Below are positions 7,974-16,374 of a DNA stretch of 36,116 nucleotides, piece by piece (the stretch's first letter is position 1; each line of letters begins with the position of its first letter). The notes beneath the pieces are model-generated. The model was not told where the DNA came from. It did not search any database and saw only the letters and a list, made by a program, of their open reading frames with translations. The stretch lies in NCBI GenBank assembly GCA_049966695.1, contig JBMFUG010000017.1, positions 1-36,116 of the forward strand. Direction: 5' to 3'. A program made the position numbers and the translations under genes. The DNA is from JAKAWM01 sp049966695. Its GTDB lineage: Bacteria > Actinomycetota > Acidimicrobiia > Acidimicrobiales > Palsa-688.

Positions 7974-8915
7974 ATGACGACCGCCCACTTTTCGAACAGG
8001 CCAGCTCCACCTTCTGCTTTTACCAACGTGCCACTACCGCTGCTGTCTAAGCGCCCTCGCTCCTATCAGCGAAAGTGGCCGGTCGACGAGTTCGCTCTCA
8101 GCGTGGTAATGCCGGCATATAACGAGTCACGTTCAGTCGCGAACGCCGTTCGCTCGGTCCTTGACCTGGATGTCCCGTTCCGCCTGGAGCTTTTGGTGGT
8201 CGACGACGGCAGCACCGACGGCACGCAGCTCGCCCTCCAGGGGATCAGAGACGACCGCCTTGTCGTCCACCGGCACCCCGTCAACCTGGGAAAGGGCGCC
8301 GCCGTCCTGTCTGGAGCGGCGCTGGCCACCGGCACTCACCTGGTGATCTTCGATGCAGACTCTGAGTACCTGGCTTCGGACTTGGCCCGCCTGGCGGAGC
8401 CGATCATGGCGGGCCATGCCGCGGTCGTGTTCGGCACACGCATCGTGGGCCAGAACACTTCCTACCAGTCCCTCAGCCACGCGCTCGGCAACAAGTTGGC
8501 AACCCTTATGACCAACGTTCTTTACAACTCGTGCCTTACAGACATGCACACCTGCCTCAAAATGGTACCGCTGGAGCTGTTCCGCGAACTGCACCTGCAC
8601 CATCACGGTTTTGGCCTGGACACCGAGCTTACCGGAGAGCTATTAAGACGCGGTTACCGCCCCTTTGAGGTACCTGTCACTTACGTCAGCCGGTCTCGTG
8701 CTGAGGGCAAGAAGTTGACTTGGCGCGACGCGCTGGACTGTGCCTGGGTGACCGCCACCGTAAGGGCGCGTGGGCTTCTTAAACACCCTGTCCGGGCCAT
8801 CAGCGCTCCTGTTATCGACCTCCCAGCGATTGAAAATGAGCTAGCGCCTGGGGGTGAGAACCTTGATGAGCGCGCCGCTACCGTCCCGCTGCGGCACAGC
8901 GCGGTCACCGCTTGA
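7974..8915 (+). CDS. DPM1-like GT2 polyprenyl-phosphate glycosyltransferase
   Basis: A 313-aa GT2 enzyme of the dolichol/undecaprenyl-phosphate mannosyl- or glucosyltransferase type, which makes a membrane-bound sugar donor for later steps outside the cell. Motifs: LSVVMPAYNESRSV, LLVVDDGSTDGT, the metal-binding VIFDADSEYLASDL, and the family-specific tail CLTDMHTCLKMVPLELF ... GFGLDTELTGELLRRGYRPFEVPVTY with SRAEGKKLTWRDAL. It lacks the C-terminal transmembrane helices of GtrB or DPMS-type enzymes, so it is of the soluble DPM1 class. An N-terminal Pro-rich extension of about 40 residues precedes the catalytic domain. It opens a rightward run of glycosyltransferase genes. Confidence 0.88.
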   Translation: MTTAHFSNRPAPPSAFTNVPLPLLSKRPRSYQRKWPVDEFALSVVMPAYNESRSVANAVRSVLDLDVPFRLELLVVDDGSTDGTQLALQGIRDDRLVVHRHPVNLGKGAAVLSGAALATGTHLVIFDADSEYLASDLARLAEPIMAGHAAVVFGTRIVGQNTSYQSLSHALGNKLATLMTNVLYNSCLTDMHTCLKMVPLELFRELHLHHHGFGLDTELTGELLRRGYRPFEVPVTYVSRSRAEGKKLTWRDALDCAWVTATVRARGLLKHPVRAISAPVIDLPAIENELAPGGENLDERAATVPLRHSAVTA

Positions 8916-8942
8916 GCCTTTGCACACCAGACCACGAAGCGG

Positions 8943-9938
8943 GTGACGGCCGAGATGGACGGTGACCACGCCAAGGGGCAACTGCCGTCACAGGCTGGCC
9001 CAGAAGTCTCATTTGTGGTTATCGCGTACAACGAGTCGGCAAATATAGAACGCTGCATCAGGGCGATCCTTAACCAGCAAAATTGCGGACGGCTCGAGGT
9101 CGTAGTAGTGGACGACGGCTCAACGGACTCCACAGCAGCCATTGCCGAGGCCATTGGGCAGCAAACAGGCCAAGTGCGCGTGCTACGGTCCCCGAAAAAC
9201 GAGGGCCGCGGTGCAGCCCGGGCAAGGGGCGTCGCCTCGGCAACCGCGGACTTCGTAGCCATGGTGGACGCCGACACGCTCATCCCGGCTAACTGGCTGC
9301 AACAGTGCCGCCAGGCTATAACTAACTGCGACGCGGTGGGCGGGTTAGCGGTGCCGGACGGCGATGTCACCTACCTCTACAACACGTTCCGCCTCACGCC
9401 CCGGCCGAGGCCTCATACCTTTGCCATAACAGGCAACAACGGCCTATATAGGCGCCAGGTCTTTGAGAAGGTGCCGCTAGACCCCGCGCTCGCTGAAGGT
9501 GAGGACATCGCCTTGGTGAAGGCCATGCAGGCAGCCGGCTTGCGCTTGCACAGCCTGCCGGAGCTTCTTGTCGAGCACCGAGAAAGCAAGAACTTCCTCC
9601 AGTCGCTGCGATGGTTGTTCCAAAGCGGCAAAGGAGCTGCACGCCAGTACTTCCGTTACGGCGACGTCAGGCTTCCCGACCTCGCTTTCGCGCTAGTCAT
9701 AGCCAGCACGCTTGGGGGCGCGCTCGTGCCAGCCAGGGGCCACCGTTTGGCGCTCAGCGCTGCCGGCGCGGTAGTGGCTTGTACGGCCACCGCCTCAGCT
9801 CACACACTAAGCCGTTTCCGGCTACGCCGACAGGACGCGCTGCGCTTGGCTGCAGCCGCGGCCACGGACAGCCTGTTGGTGGCCGCCTACATGGCTGGCC
9901 GCGTCGTTGGGTTGGCGGGCCTGGGCAATGCGCGATGA
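8943..9938 (+). CDS. GT2 family glycosyltransferase with C-terminal membrane helices
   Basis: A GT-A transferase of up to 331 aa: VSFVVIAYNESANIERC first strand, VVVDDGSTDST, DXD motif in VAMVDADTLIPANWL, and AEGEDIALVKAMQAAG. The C-terminal part has two or three hydrophobic helices (LAFALVIASTLGGALV, LSAAGAVVACTATASA, LLVAAYMAGRVVGLAGL) that would anchor it in the membrane. GTG 8943 and ATG 8955 are both possible starts with only weak ribosome-binding sites. Its TGA overlaps the next ATG (ATGA, 9935-9938), which indicates coupled translation. Confidence 0.85.
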   Translation: MTAEMDGDHAKGQLPSQAGPEVSFVVIAYNESANIERCIRAILNQQNCGRLEVVVVDDGSTDSTAAIAEAIGQQTGQVRVLRSPKNEGRGAARARGVASATADFVAMVDADTLIPANWLQQCRQAITNCDAVGGLAVPDGDVTYLYNTFRLTPRPRPHTFAITGNNGLYRRQVFEKVPLDPALAEGEDIALVKAMQAAGLRLHSLPELLVEHRESKNFLQSLRWLFQSGKGAARQYFRYGDVRLPDLAFALVIASTLGGALVPARGHRLALSAAGAVVACTATASAHTLSRFRLRRQDALRLAAAAATDSLLVAAYMAGRVVGLAGLGNAR

Positions 9939-11143
9939 AGTGGCCCACCCTGCGCGGACGACTTAGGCGAAGCTGCACAGAGGGTAGGCCCATCAGGGTA
10001 GCGGTCGTAAGCGACGGGCTCTACCCGTACCTGAAGGGAGGCAAGGAGGTACGCCTCCACCACCTGATGTCGCACATGGACGAGATGGGCCTGCAGGTCG
10101 TCGTTTGCACGATGCGCTGGTGGGGACCGGGCCAAAAGCCTCAAAAAGACGGCCTGGAGTACTACGCGCTTTGCCGCCCCTGGCCGATGTACGCGGGTGG
10201 GCGTAGGTCGGTAGCTCAGGCCTTGGCCTTTGCGGTAGGCAGCCTCAAGCTGCTTACCAAGCGCTTCGACATCATCGATGCCGACCACATGCCCTACCTT
10301 CACGTACTGCCTCTATGGGTTGTCGCCCACCTACGCCGGGTGCCCCTTGTCGTAACTTGGCACGAGTGGTGGGGAAAGGACTACTGGACAGGCTATTTGG
10401 GCCCTATGGGCCTCGTCGCGGCTTGGGTCGAAAGGTCGGTAGCCCGCCGAGCCGGGCACGTCGTCGCTTCCAGCGAAGCGACGGCAACCAGGTTGCTGGC
10501 CGGAGGGGTTGCCCCCGCGCGCCTGAGCGTCCTGCCCCTCGGTGTCGACTTGAGCGCTGTCGCCAAGGCGCCGGTCGCAGCAAAGCGCTACGACGTGCTG
10601 TTCATGGGCCGCCTGTTGCAGCACAAGGGCGTAGACATGCTTGTGCAAGCCATCGCACGGTTGCGTGACGAGGGCTTGCAGGCCTCGTGCGGTATTTACG
10701 GAGAAGGCCCCGAAGCCGACCATTTGGACGAGCTCATATCCAGCCTCAAACTGCGAGGCCATGTGGAGCTGCACCCCCCCGTGGCCGACCAGTCTCAAGT
10801 GTTCGGCCTCATGAAGGCGGCTCGCGTGTTCGCCTACCCTAGCGTCCGGGAGGGTTTTGGCCTGGCTGTGGCCGAGGCGCTCGCTTGTGGGACGCCCGTC
10901 GTTACAAGCAACCACCCAGACAACAATGCTCAGTACCTCGTGAAAGACGGGGCGACTGGCCTTGTGTGCCCGCCAAGCGCGGCGGGCTTGGCTGGCGCCT
11001 TGCGAAAAGCCCTTCGCGAGCCCGGCATGCTCGCGCCTAATACAGCCGATTTGGCCGAGCTGGACTGGTCAGCGCGTGCAAGGGACCTAGCCGCCCTGTA
11101 CAGGTCGCAGCTCAATGACGCACCGTTGCGGCCGGCCGCCTGA
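9935..11143 (+). CDS. GT4 family glycosyltransferase
   Basis: A 402-aa GT-B enzyme with the full family 4 pattern. The N-terminal acceptor domain begins IRVAVVSDGLYPYLKGGKEVRLHHL (glycine-rich loop) and includes LVVTWHEWW. The donor domain has LFMGRLLQHKGVDMLVQA, CGIYGEGPEADHL and the nucleotide-sugar motif YPSVREGFGLAVAEALACGTPVV with the E-x7-E arrangement. A retaining mechanism is expected for the family. The start is fixed by the ATGA overlap with the upstream gene; frames reading further 5' are antisense-like, Arg-rich sequence. Confidence 0.9.
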   Translation: MKWPTLRGRLRRSCTEGRPIRVAVVSDGLYPYLKGGKEVRLHHLMSHMDEMGLQVVVCTMRWWGPGQKPQKDGLEYYALCRPWPMYAGGRRSVAQALAFAVGSLKLLTKRFDIIDADHMPYLHVLPLWVVAHLRRVPLVVTWHEWWGKDYWTGYLGPMGLVAAWVERSVARRAGHVVASSEATATRLLAGGVAPARLSVLPLGVDLSAVAKAPVAAKRYDVLFMGRLLQHKGVDMLVQAIARLRDEGLQASCGIYGEGPEADHLDELISSLKLRGHVELHPPVADQSQVFGLMKAARVFAYPSVREGFGLAVAEALACGTPVVTSNHPDNNAQYLVKDGATGLVCPPSAAGLAGALRKALREPGMLAPNTADLAELDWSARARDLAALYRSQLNDAPLRPAA

Positions 11144-11172
11144 GCCACAGAGTTTTCCAGCCCAGTTACGCT

Positions 11173-11178
11173 TAGTAT
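11173..11178 (+). promoter_or_regulatory. -10 box TAGTAT, leaderless start at 11186
   Basis: TAGTAT is followed by 7 nt and then ATG 11186, so transcription would begin at or next to the start codon. No ribosome-binding site is present. The same layout recurs at five other genes in the window. Confidence 0.55.
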
Positions 11179-11185
11179 CCACTTG

Positions 11186-11653
11186 ATGGCCCCAGGACCA
11201 AAGGCACCTTCGACCCCAACGCGTACTGGGCTTGCGCGCCTGTTCATGTCTGCCGCTGCTATCGCAGTAGTGGCCACAGTCGTACAGGTAGCGGGGCCAC
11301 AGCTTAAGCGCTTAGCCGTCGAACCGCTACCGCAGCAGTACATAGCCCTTGACTTCCCGAGCCCCGACAGCCTCCCAGTCACAGCAAGGGCAGGAGCAGT
11401 GCTCCATTTTATTTTTGACATCGTGGACAACAAGGCCACGGCCGTGGACCAGCAGTGGAAAGTGATGACCGTCCTGGCCAACGGGAAGAAAACCGTTATA
11501 GCCAGAGGTCGCGAACTTGTGAGCAGCGGTCACGCCGCTGCCGTCCGGGTGGCCGCCCGCGCCCCTCGCACCGGCGCCTTCGTAGTCCAAGTGGACGCGC
11601 CGGGCTCAGGAGTTGCCCCCCTGTTGTTCCACGTGGCCGAACCGGCAACTTGA
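11186..11653 (+). CDS. Small membrane-anchored protein with extracytoplasmic domain, unknown function
   Basis: A 155-aa protein I do not recognise. One N-terminal helix (ARLFMSAAAIAVVATVVQVAG, about residues 19-39) is followed by an approximately 110-residue, strand-rich soluble part (GAVLHFIFDIVDNKATAVDQQWKVMT ... GAFVVQVDAPG) that looks like a single beta-sandwich of the kind found outside the membrane. No catalytic motif is visible. Its stop overlaps a TTG start for the next gene (TTGA, 11650-11653), so it is probably a partner of that large membrane protein. A TAGTAT -10 box close to the ATG suggests its own leaderless promoter. Confidence 0.7.
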   Translation: MAPGPKAPSTPTRTGLARLFMSAAAIAVVATVVQVAGPQLKRLAVEPLPQQYIALDFPSPDSLPVTARAGAVLHFIFDIVDNKATAVDQQWKVMTVLANGKKTVIARGRELVSSGHAAAVRVAARAPRTGAFVVQVDAPGSGVAPLLFHVAEPAT

Positions 11654-14130
11654 GCACCACCTCCGTGACAAAAGCTGCCAGCCGCTTGGGCACATTGCAG
11701 CGCCCGCTACCTCGCTTGTCGTCTCAACGAGCCACGAACATGTTGACGACGCTCGCGCTCCTTGCCCTGCTGGACTGCTGTGCAGCCTTCCCCAGCGCGC
11801 TGGCCGCCAGGTTCCTAGTACTTGCGATCGTCCTCTACCTCCCCGGGGCTGTACTGTTGGGCGCTGCGCGCGTCCAAGTCTCCTCGCTGTTCACGCGGGT
11901 TGCCGCGACCTTGGCGTCCAGCTTGCTCCTGCTCATGGCTTGGGGAGCCCTCAGCAGCGGCGTCCTGCCGCTCCTCGGCGCCGGGCGCCCCCTCGACTTG
12001 GTGCCTTTACTGGTCGCCATCAACTTGATCGTGCTTGCACTTGCTGCGCTTTGCCCACCGGACGTCGACCCCGTGCTCGCCGTCCTCACCCCTGCCTACC
12101 CGACAGCCCGCTCCCTAAGCCCGCTCGCGTTGTTGCTTTTGCTGCCCCTGTTTTCCGCTGCGGCCACGGAAAGGTTGAACAACGGCCACGGCAACGTCAT
12201 GGTACAGCTTTCGATAGGCGCTGCCGCCGTGCTCCTAGTGCTCGGCACCGTGCGAGCAACGGGCACCACAAAAGCAACGGGCACCACGAAAGCACCCGGC
12301 CTCGCTGAGAGCTCCGCCGGCACCGGGCCCCATGTCCCCAAGGACAGCGCCTCGCCACAGCTGACCGGTGCCCCAAGGCCCAGCACGGTTCCCGGCTTGG
12401 CGGCCCCAACGGTTACCACGCCAGTGCCCGCACAGCCTTCCGTGCAGCCCCAGCTGATTTTGTTCGTCGTAGCCCTGATGCTCGAGTACCTGTTCTCGTT
12501 TCGCGGCGACCACCTTTACGGCTGGGACGTCCAACAGGAGCTTCAGCGGTTCTTGGCCACCGCATCGGCGTCACGCTGGGTGCCTCCCCCCAACGGTGAC
12601 CCTTACTCAGCCATGCTCTCGATCACTGTCCTCCCAACGGCCCTCAGCCACCTGACAGGCATGTCGGCGCTTTACATTTTGAAAGGCGTTTACCCCGTCT
12701 TCCTGGCTTTCGTCCCCGGCCTCACCTACGAGTTCGCCCGGCACTGGGTGACCGAAAGAGCCGCTTTCGCGGGAGCGGCATACCTTATCGTGCTGCGCGA
12801 CTTCGCCGGGCAACTGCCTGCGCTGGCTCGCCAAGAGGTCGGGTTCCTCTTTTTTGCCCTGCTCATGGCCCTCATAGCCGACCCTCGCTTGTCAGGCCGA
12901 AAACGCCAGGCGGTCCTCGTCACCACAATGGCCGGGCTCGTCGTCTCCCACTATTCCACCTCGTACGTCGCTGTCGTGCTGCTCTCTCTCAGCTGGCTAA
13001 CGTACTCCTTGTACCGGCTCGTCCGTGCTCGCACCAGCACTGCCAGCGCCCCAGGGCCACAACTTGTGACCTTGCCGCTCGTACTGTCCGGCGTTGCCTT
13101 CGTCCTGATATGGGACGTGGGCCTTACGCACTCGGCCACCAACGTCGCGCAGTTCCTCTCAACGTTGGCGGACAAGGGCCTACAGCTACTGCCAAGTGCA
13201 ACCCACGGCTCCATCATCGACCGCTACCTCAATGGCAACGTCGGCACCTCCGTAACGCCGGCGGAGTACTATAACTTGGCCAAGCAGGCAAGCGCGGCCG
13301 CACAACCATGGTTGCACCCGTACCCGAGCTCCCTCGTCGCGAAGTTCCCAGCCCGTCCCGTAAGCGACGGCCTCACCTTTAGAGCAGTCTCACCCCTGGT
13401 AGGTAGCGTCGTGCCCGCTGCCGCAGTGCTCATCGGAGAGCTCTTCCTTTTCTTCAGTGCGCTCGGGGCCCTTCTCGCTTTTGTGGCGAAGAGCGCCAGG
13501 CGCTCGCTCCCAAGGGACCTCGCAATTCTCAACTTCTGGTTCCTCGTCTTCCTTGGTTTCATCCGGCTCAGTGGGACAATATCGAGCGCCTACAACTCTG
13601 ACCGCGCCGAGCTCCAAGCGGCAATCGTAATGAGCAGCGCCCTGGGGCTCGTGCTCGAACGGCTCCTGCACCATTTCCGAGGGGTGGCAGCGATTTTTCT
13701 GGCCGTGAGCATCCTGGCCATGTTGGCCTCTGGCACAGGCGAGATGGCGGAGCTGACAGGCGGCAGCGCGCCTGTGCTACTTGCTAACGGTGGCGCGGGC
13801 TACGATGAGTACGTCATAACCGACAACGAAGTCGCTGCGGCCCAGTTCCTCGTTAGCAGGGCCGGGCCGCACCCGCTTATTTATACTGACGAGTTCGGTA
13901 TATTGCGCATATGGGACGCCACTGGTTTCGTCCCCAGGCCGCACACCCTCTTGACGCCCGGCACCATAAACCGTGGTGCTTGGGTGTACGCAACCGCGTA
14001 CAACGTCGTAGGCCACCGTGCCTATGGCGCCCTGGGCAACGACTACTCGGTCTACCGTTTCCCAGCTAGTTTCCTGCAATCGGTCGAAAACCGCGTCTAC
14101 TCAGGGCCAACGTCACAGGTGTACCACTGA
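11650..14130 (+). CDS. Large polytopic membrane protein resembling DUF2206; candidate polymerase, ligase or GT-C enzyme
   Basis: Up to 826 aa with about 15 hydrophobic helices and an extracytoplasmic C-terminal domain. The segments RGDHLYGWDVQQELQRFL, PYSAMLSITVLPTALSHLTGMSALYILKGVYP, ARQEVGFLFFALLMALI and VVSHYSTSYV agree, from memory, with the archaeal/bacterial DUF2206 family of predicted GT-C-like membrane proteins. A charged first loop (GWDVQQE) after a helix is the usual GT-C active-site position. A 60-residue Thr/Pro/Ala-rich insert (about residues 205-265) holds a duplicated ATGTTK. Start choices are TTG 11650 (overlaps the upstream stop), GTG 11665 and ATG 11740; none has a strong ribosome-binding site. 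It may take the place of a Wzy polymerase, which is otherwise missing. Confidence 0.75.
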   Translation: MSTTSVTKAASRLGTLQRPLPRLSSQRATNMLTTLALLALLDCCAAFPSALAARFLVLAIVLYLPGAVLLGAARVQVSSLFTRVAATLASSLLLLMAWGALSSGVLPLLGAGRPLDLVPLLVAINLIVLALAALCPPDVDPVLAVLTPAYPTARSLSPLALLLLLPLFSAAATERLNNGHGNVMVQLSIGAAAVLLVLGTVRATGTTKATGTTKAPGLAESSAGTGPHVPKDSASPQLTGAPRPSTVPGLAAPTVTTPVPAQPSVQPQLILFVVALMLEYLFSFRGDHLYGWDVQQELQRFLATASASRWVPPPNGDPYSAMLSITVLPTALSHLTGMSALYILKGVYPVFLAFVPGLTYEFARHWVTERAAFAGAAYLIVLRDFAGQLPALARQEVGFLFFALLMALIADPRLSGRKRQAVLVTTMAGLVVSHYSTSYVAVVLLSLSWLTYSLYRLVRARTSTASAPGPQLVTLPLVLSGVAFVLIWDVGLTHSATNVAQFLSTLADKGLQLLPSATHGSIIDRYLNGNVGTSVTPAEYYNLAKQASAAAQPWLHPYPSSLVAKFPARPVSDGLTFRAVSPLVGSVVPAAAVLIGELFLFFSALGALLAFVAKSARRSLPRDLAILNFWFLVFLGFIRLSGTISSAYNSDRAELQAAIVMSSALGLVLERLLHHFRGVAAIFLAVSILAMLASGTGEMAELTGGSAPVLLANGGAGYDEYVITDNEVAAAQFLVSRAGPHPLIYTDEFGILRIWDATGFVPRPHTLLTPGTINRGAWVYATAYNVVGHRAYGALGNDYSVYRFPASFLQSVENRVYSGPTSQVYH
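12256..12291. repeat. 18-bp tandem duplication (ATGTTK x2) in a linker
   Basis: Two nearly identical 18-bp units begin at 12256 and 12274 inside the DUF2206-like gene. They are in frame, so slippage changes linker length only. Confidence 0.7.
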
Positions 14131-14357
14131 CGGCCACCAGTGGCGCCCTCCCGGCACCGGCTGGCGTTGCGGGCTAGTGCGGCACCCCTTGAGGCAGCCA
14201 ACAGCCGCTCGGCTAGTGCAGCGCCTGCCGTCCGCACCTGCCCGAGCTTGCCCGTGCCGCACCTGCCACCCCCAGTGTGGTATAGCTATGCCTATCACTG
14301 TGAGTCCGGGTCAGCTACGCTGTACAGCATGGCTCTTCGACAGTCATTTGAGGCGGG
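14131..14357. other. Intergenic spacer before the GT32-like gene
   Basis: 227 bp. Open frames cross it, but their translations are Arg/Pro/Ser-rich and match nothing. I see no hairpin with a T-run and no strong promoter. An AT-richer tract (14278-14300, GTGGTATAGCTATGCC) contains TATAGC and could serve as a -10 box. Confidence 0.4.
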
Positions 14358-15101
14358 GTGAAGGGCGCTCGGCAAGTTGGCCGGGCGGCCTCCTCGGAGC
14401 GCAGCCCAGGGGCAACCCGGCAGTCGCCCCTAGTGCACCAAGTCATGTTCTCGTCGCTCGAGCAGGCTAGGCCACCCGCGGCCTCGCTAAGACTGGCAAG
14501 CACCACCGGAGAGCGCTACAGGCTCTGGACCACAGAAGGTGCGCGCCTTCTCATAGCGGACGACTACGGCCAAGAGGCGCTGTGGGCGTTCGATTCCCTA
14601 AAGCCGTTCGCTTACAAGGCCGACCTTGCCCGCTACTGCATCGTGCACTCCTTGGGTGGCTATTACGTCGACTTGTTGATCACGGTTACCAAGCTCGTCG
14701 ACCCTGCGGGGCGCGACTTCATAGGCTTTCGCGACCTCAACTCGGACGTCACCAGCTGGAAGGTCGCCAACAACTACTTCTATGCGCGGGCGGGATGCCC
14801 TATCTTGGCCGACTGCATAAACCAAGTCGTGGAGAACGTGCGCCGGCGCTACTACGGCAAGGACCCTCACTTCCCAACCGGGCCGGCCGTACTAGGCAGG
14901 TCTGTGGCAAACCTGAGCGCGGACCTTGACGTCCTCATAGGGCACTACTGGTGGCTCCGTTACCGTCGCAACAAGTACACCTTGCCAAACCACGGCGTCG
15001 TTGGACGTGGCAAGAGCCGGCGATGGCGTGGTGGCGTGTCGGGGGTGCCAGGCGGCAATAACTATAACGAACTATGGCGTGCGCGAGACGTCTACGTGTA
15101 G
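14358..15101 (+). CDS. GT32-like (DXD sugar-binding region) glycosyltransferase with degenerate DXD
   Basis: A 247-aa protein of the OCH1/GT32-type 'DXD sugar-binding' group. The N-terminal PLVHQVMFSSLEQARPP corresponds to the family's PKIIHQ-W strand, and YRLWTTEGARLLI follows as expected. The core KPFAYKADLARYCIVHSLGG-YYVDLL is the family's donor-binding block. The family reads Y-L-D-x-D there; here it is V-D-L-L, so the second Asp of the DXD metal motif is Leu. The rest (NYFYARAGCPILADCI, FPTGPAVLGRSV) is intact. GTG 14358 follows GAGG at 14350-14353. A metal-independent or inactive enzyme is possible. Confidence 0.75.
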   Translation: MKGARQVGRAASSERSPGATRQSPLVHQVMFSSLEQARPPAASLRLASTTGERYRLWTTEGARLLIADDYGQEALWAFDSLKPFAYKADLARYCIVHSLGGYYVDLLITVTKLVDPAGRDFIGFRDLNSDVTSWKVANNYFYARAGCPILADCINQVVENVRRRYYGKDPHFPTGPAVLGRSVANLSADLDVLIGHYWWLRYRRNKYTLPNHGVVGRGKSRRWRGGVSGVPGGNNYNELWRARDVYV

Positions 15102-15116
15102 GCATCTGCAATTGTT

Positions 15117-15157
15117 AATGGCGGTAAGAGCAAGTTCGCGCACAAGCGCGCGCCATT
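15117..15157. terminator. Stem-loop AATGGCG ... CGCCATT between convergent genes
   Basis: Seven-base arms at 15117-15123 and 15151-15157 enclose a second small hairpin (GCGC-ACAA-GCGC). It lies in the 105-bp gap between the stops of the GT32-like and GT8 genes, where a bidirectional terminator is expected. There is no T-run. Confidence 0.45.
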
Positions 15158-15206
15158 GGCACAGCCCTGGGAGCACCGAAGACACGGGCGGCTTCTTGCG
15201 GTGCTG

Positions 15207-16256
15207 TCAGCGAGACGGAGGGCCGACAGTACCCGTCCCTCGAGCGCGCAAGATGCGCCTAGCGAGGGCCCGCATGGCCAACAGCTTCACCCTCTCCTGA
15301 GGCGACATGGCAACCAACGTCTGCGCACGAGAACAAAGAAGTTGCTCTAAAAGTTCGTGCTCACCTCTGTCCTTTAGCATATCTTGAAGACGGCGTTCTA
15401 GGTCCCAGTAAGCCGGGAAAAGCTGCCAGGCGGTCCCCCCGCCCGAGATTTGGTGCTCTGGGCGACCCTCGTTCAGGGCCTCTGTCGCCACGAAGAACGC
15501 TCGGCCAGCGGGAGCCAGCGCCCACGGTTTCGGATAGCCGGCATAGTGGAGGACGACCTCGCGTCCCGACGTAGGCTCGGACACTATGTGGTTGAAGTCT
15601 CCCGCGAGAAGCCCGGCGCGCCCCGCCAGCAGGAAGTTCAAGACGTCCTGGTCAGGGAAAACGAAACCTCGCGCTTGTGCCTCTCCGACAAGGCCAACCC
15701 ACTTGTCCTGCAATCCTGCACTTCGCCAGCGCCGCGGGTCAGCCAAGAAGACCCCCGTGTTGAAATAGTTGTCACCCGCAGCCAAGTACGCCTCGTTCGT
15801 GCCCTCTTTCCTGAGCAAGTCGAGGGTTGGCTGACGGTCCCGCACCGCGCACGCTAGCAAGGACTGGTCTTCTAACATTTTAGAGCCGAGCTCAAATATT
15901 GTCTGCCAGCCAGGACGCAAGAGCAGGTCGCTGTCAAGCCACAGGAAGACTTCGTCAAGCGAGTCCAGCAGGCCGAGGCGTGCGTAAACAGTTGCGTTCC
16001 ACTGGTAACGCGCAAAGTCCTTGACCTCGACAATGATGTCGACGACCTTTCCTTCTGCTCCCAGCACGCCAAGTAGTGCTTTGGCCACGTTGGCGCCTTT
16101 TGCTGAGAGCATGTTGTTGGTGTTCGCTACGAGCACCCTGACTGGCTCACGGCTGCTTTCCACCGCCGAAAATACGGTGCAGGCCCAAGGCCATAGGTAG
16201 CGGTCGTCAAAGGCGGTGGCAACAACCGGCCTAGGTAGCCCGTCCCTTTCAGGCAT
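15207..16256 (-). CDS. GT8-like glycosyltransferase
   Basis: A 349-aa protein of the glycogenin/LgtC class of retaining transferases. The metal-binding DXD is in DEVFLWLDSDLLLRPGW (about residue 107). The family's NYFNTGVFLADPRRWR and FPDQDVLNFLLAGRAGLLAGDFN follow in order. The C-terminal third (HELLEQLLCSRAQTLVAMSPQERVKLL) is helical, charged and probably cytoplasmic. It is transcribed alone, divergent from acpS, from what looks like a leaderless promoter. In this locus it likely adds one sugar to the repeat unit or decorates the polymer. Confidence 0.85.
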   Translation of the reverse strand: MPERDGLPRPVVATAFDDRYLWPWACTVFSAVESSREPVRVLVANTNNMLSAKGANVAKALLGVLGAEGKVVDIIVEVKDFARYQWNATVYARLGLLDSLDEVFLWLDSDLLLRPGWQTIFELGSKMLEDQSLLACAVRDRQPTLDLLRKEGTNEAYLAAGDNYFNTGVFLADPRRWRSAGLQDKWVGLVGEAQARGFVFPDQDVLNFLLAGRAGLLAGDFNHIVSEPTSGREVVLHYAGYPKPWALAPAGRAFFVATEALNEGRPEHQISGGGTAWQLFPAYWDLERRLQDMLKDRGEHELLEQLLCSRAQTLVAMSPQERVKLLAMRALARRILRARGTGTVGPPSR

Positions 16257-16262
16257 AAGTTG

Positions 16263-16268
16263 ACCTTA
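16263..16268 (-). promoter_or_regulatory. -10 box TAAGGT, leaderless start at 16256
   Basis: On the minus strand TAAGGT is followed by 6 nt and then the GT8 ATG at 16256, with no ribosome-binding site between them. Confidence 0.5.
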
Positions 16269-16362
16269 GCGGTCACACTTGCTGACTGCCAGACGCCACC
16301 TATCATGGTAGGCCCTGTGCTCCCAGCCAAAGCCTTGTCACTTGCTCGGGCCCCGTCACGGG

Positions 16363-16368
16363 TAAGAT
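16363..16368 (+). promoter_or_regulatory. acpS: -10 box TAAGAT, leaderless start of acpS
   Basis: TAAGAT is followed by TTCCCC and ATG 16375. A loose -35 (CTTGCT) lies about 16 nt upstream. The spacing predicts that the mRNA starts at the ATG. Confidence 0.6.
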
Positions 16369-16374
16369 TTCCCC

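Noticed and set aside
9611..9934. N-terminal extension of the GT4 gene
   Set aside because: It overlaps the upstream GT2 frame for its whole length and reads as Arg/Ser-rich shadow sequence; ATG 9935 gives the family start.
11455..11649. Longer start for the DUF2206-like gene
   Set aside because: The extension is Arg-rich and lies inside the coding region of the small anchored protein.
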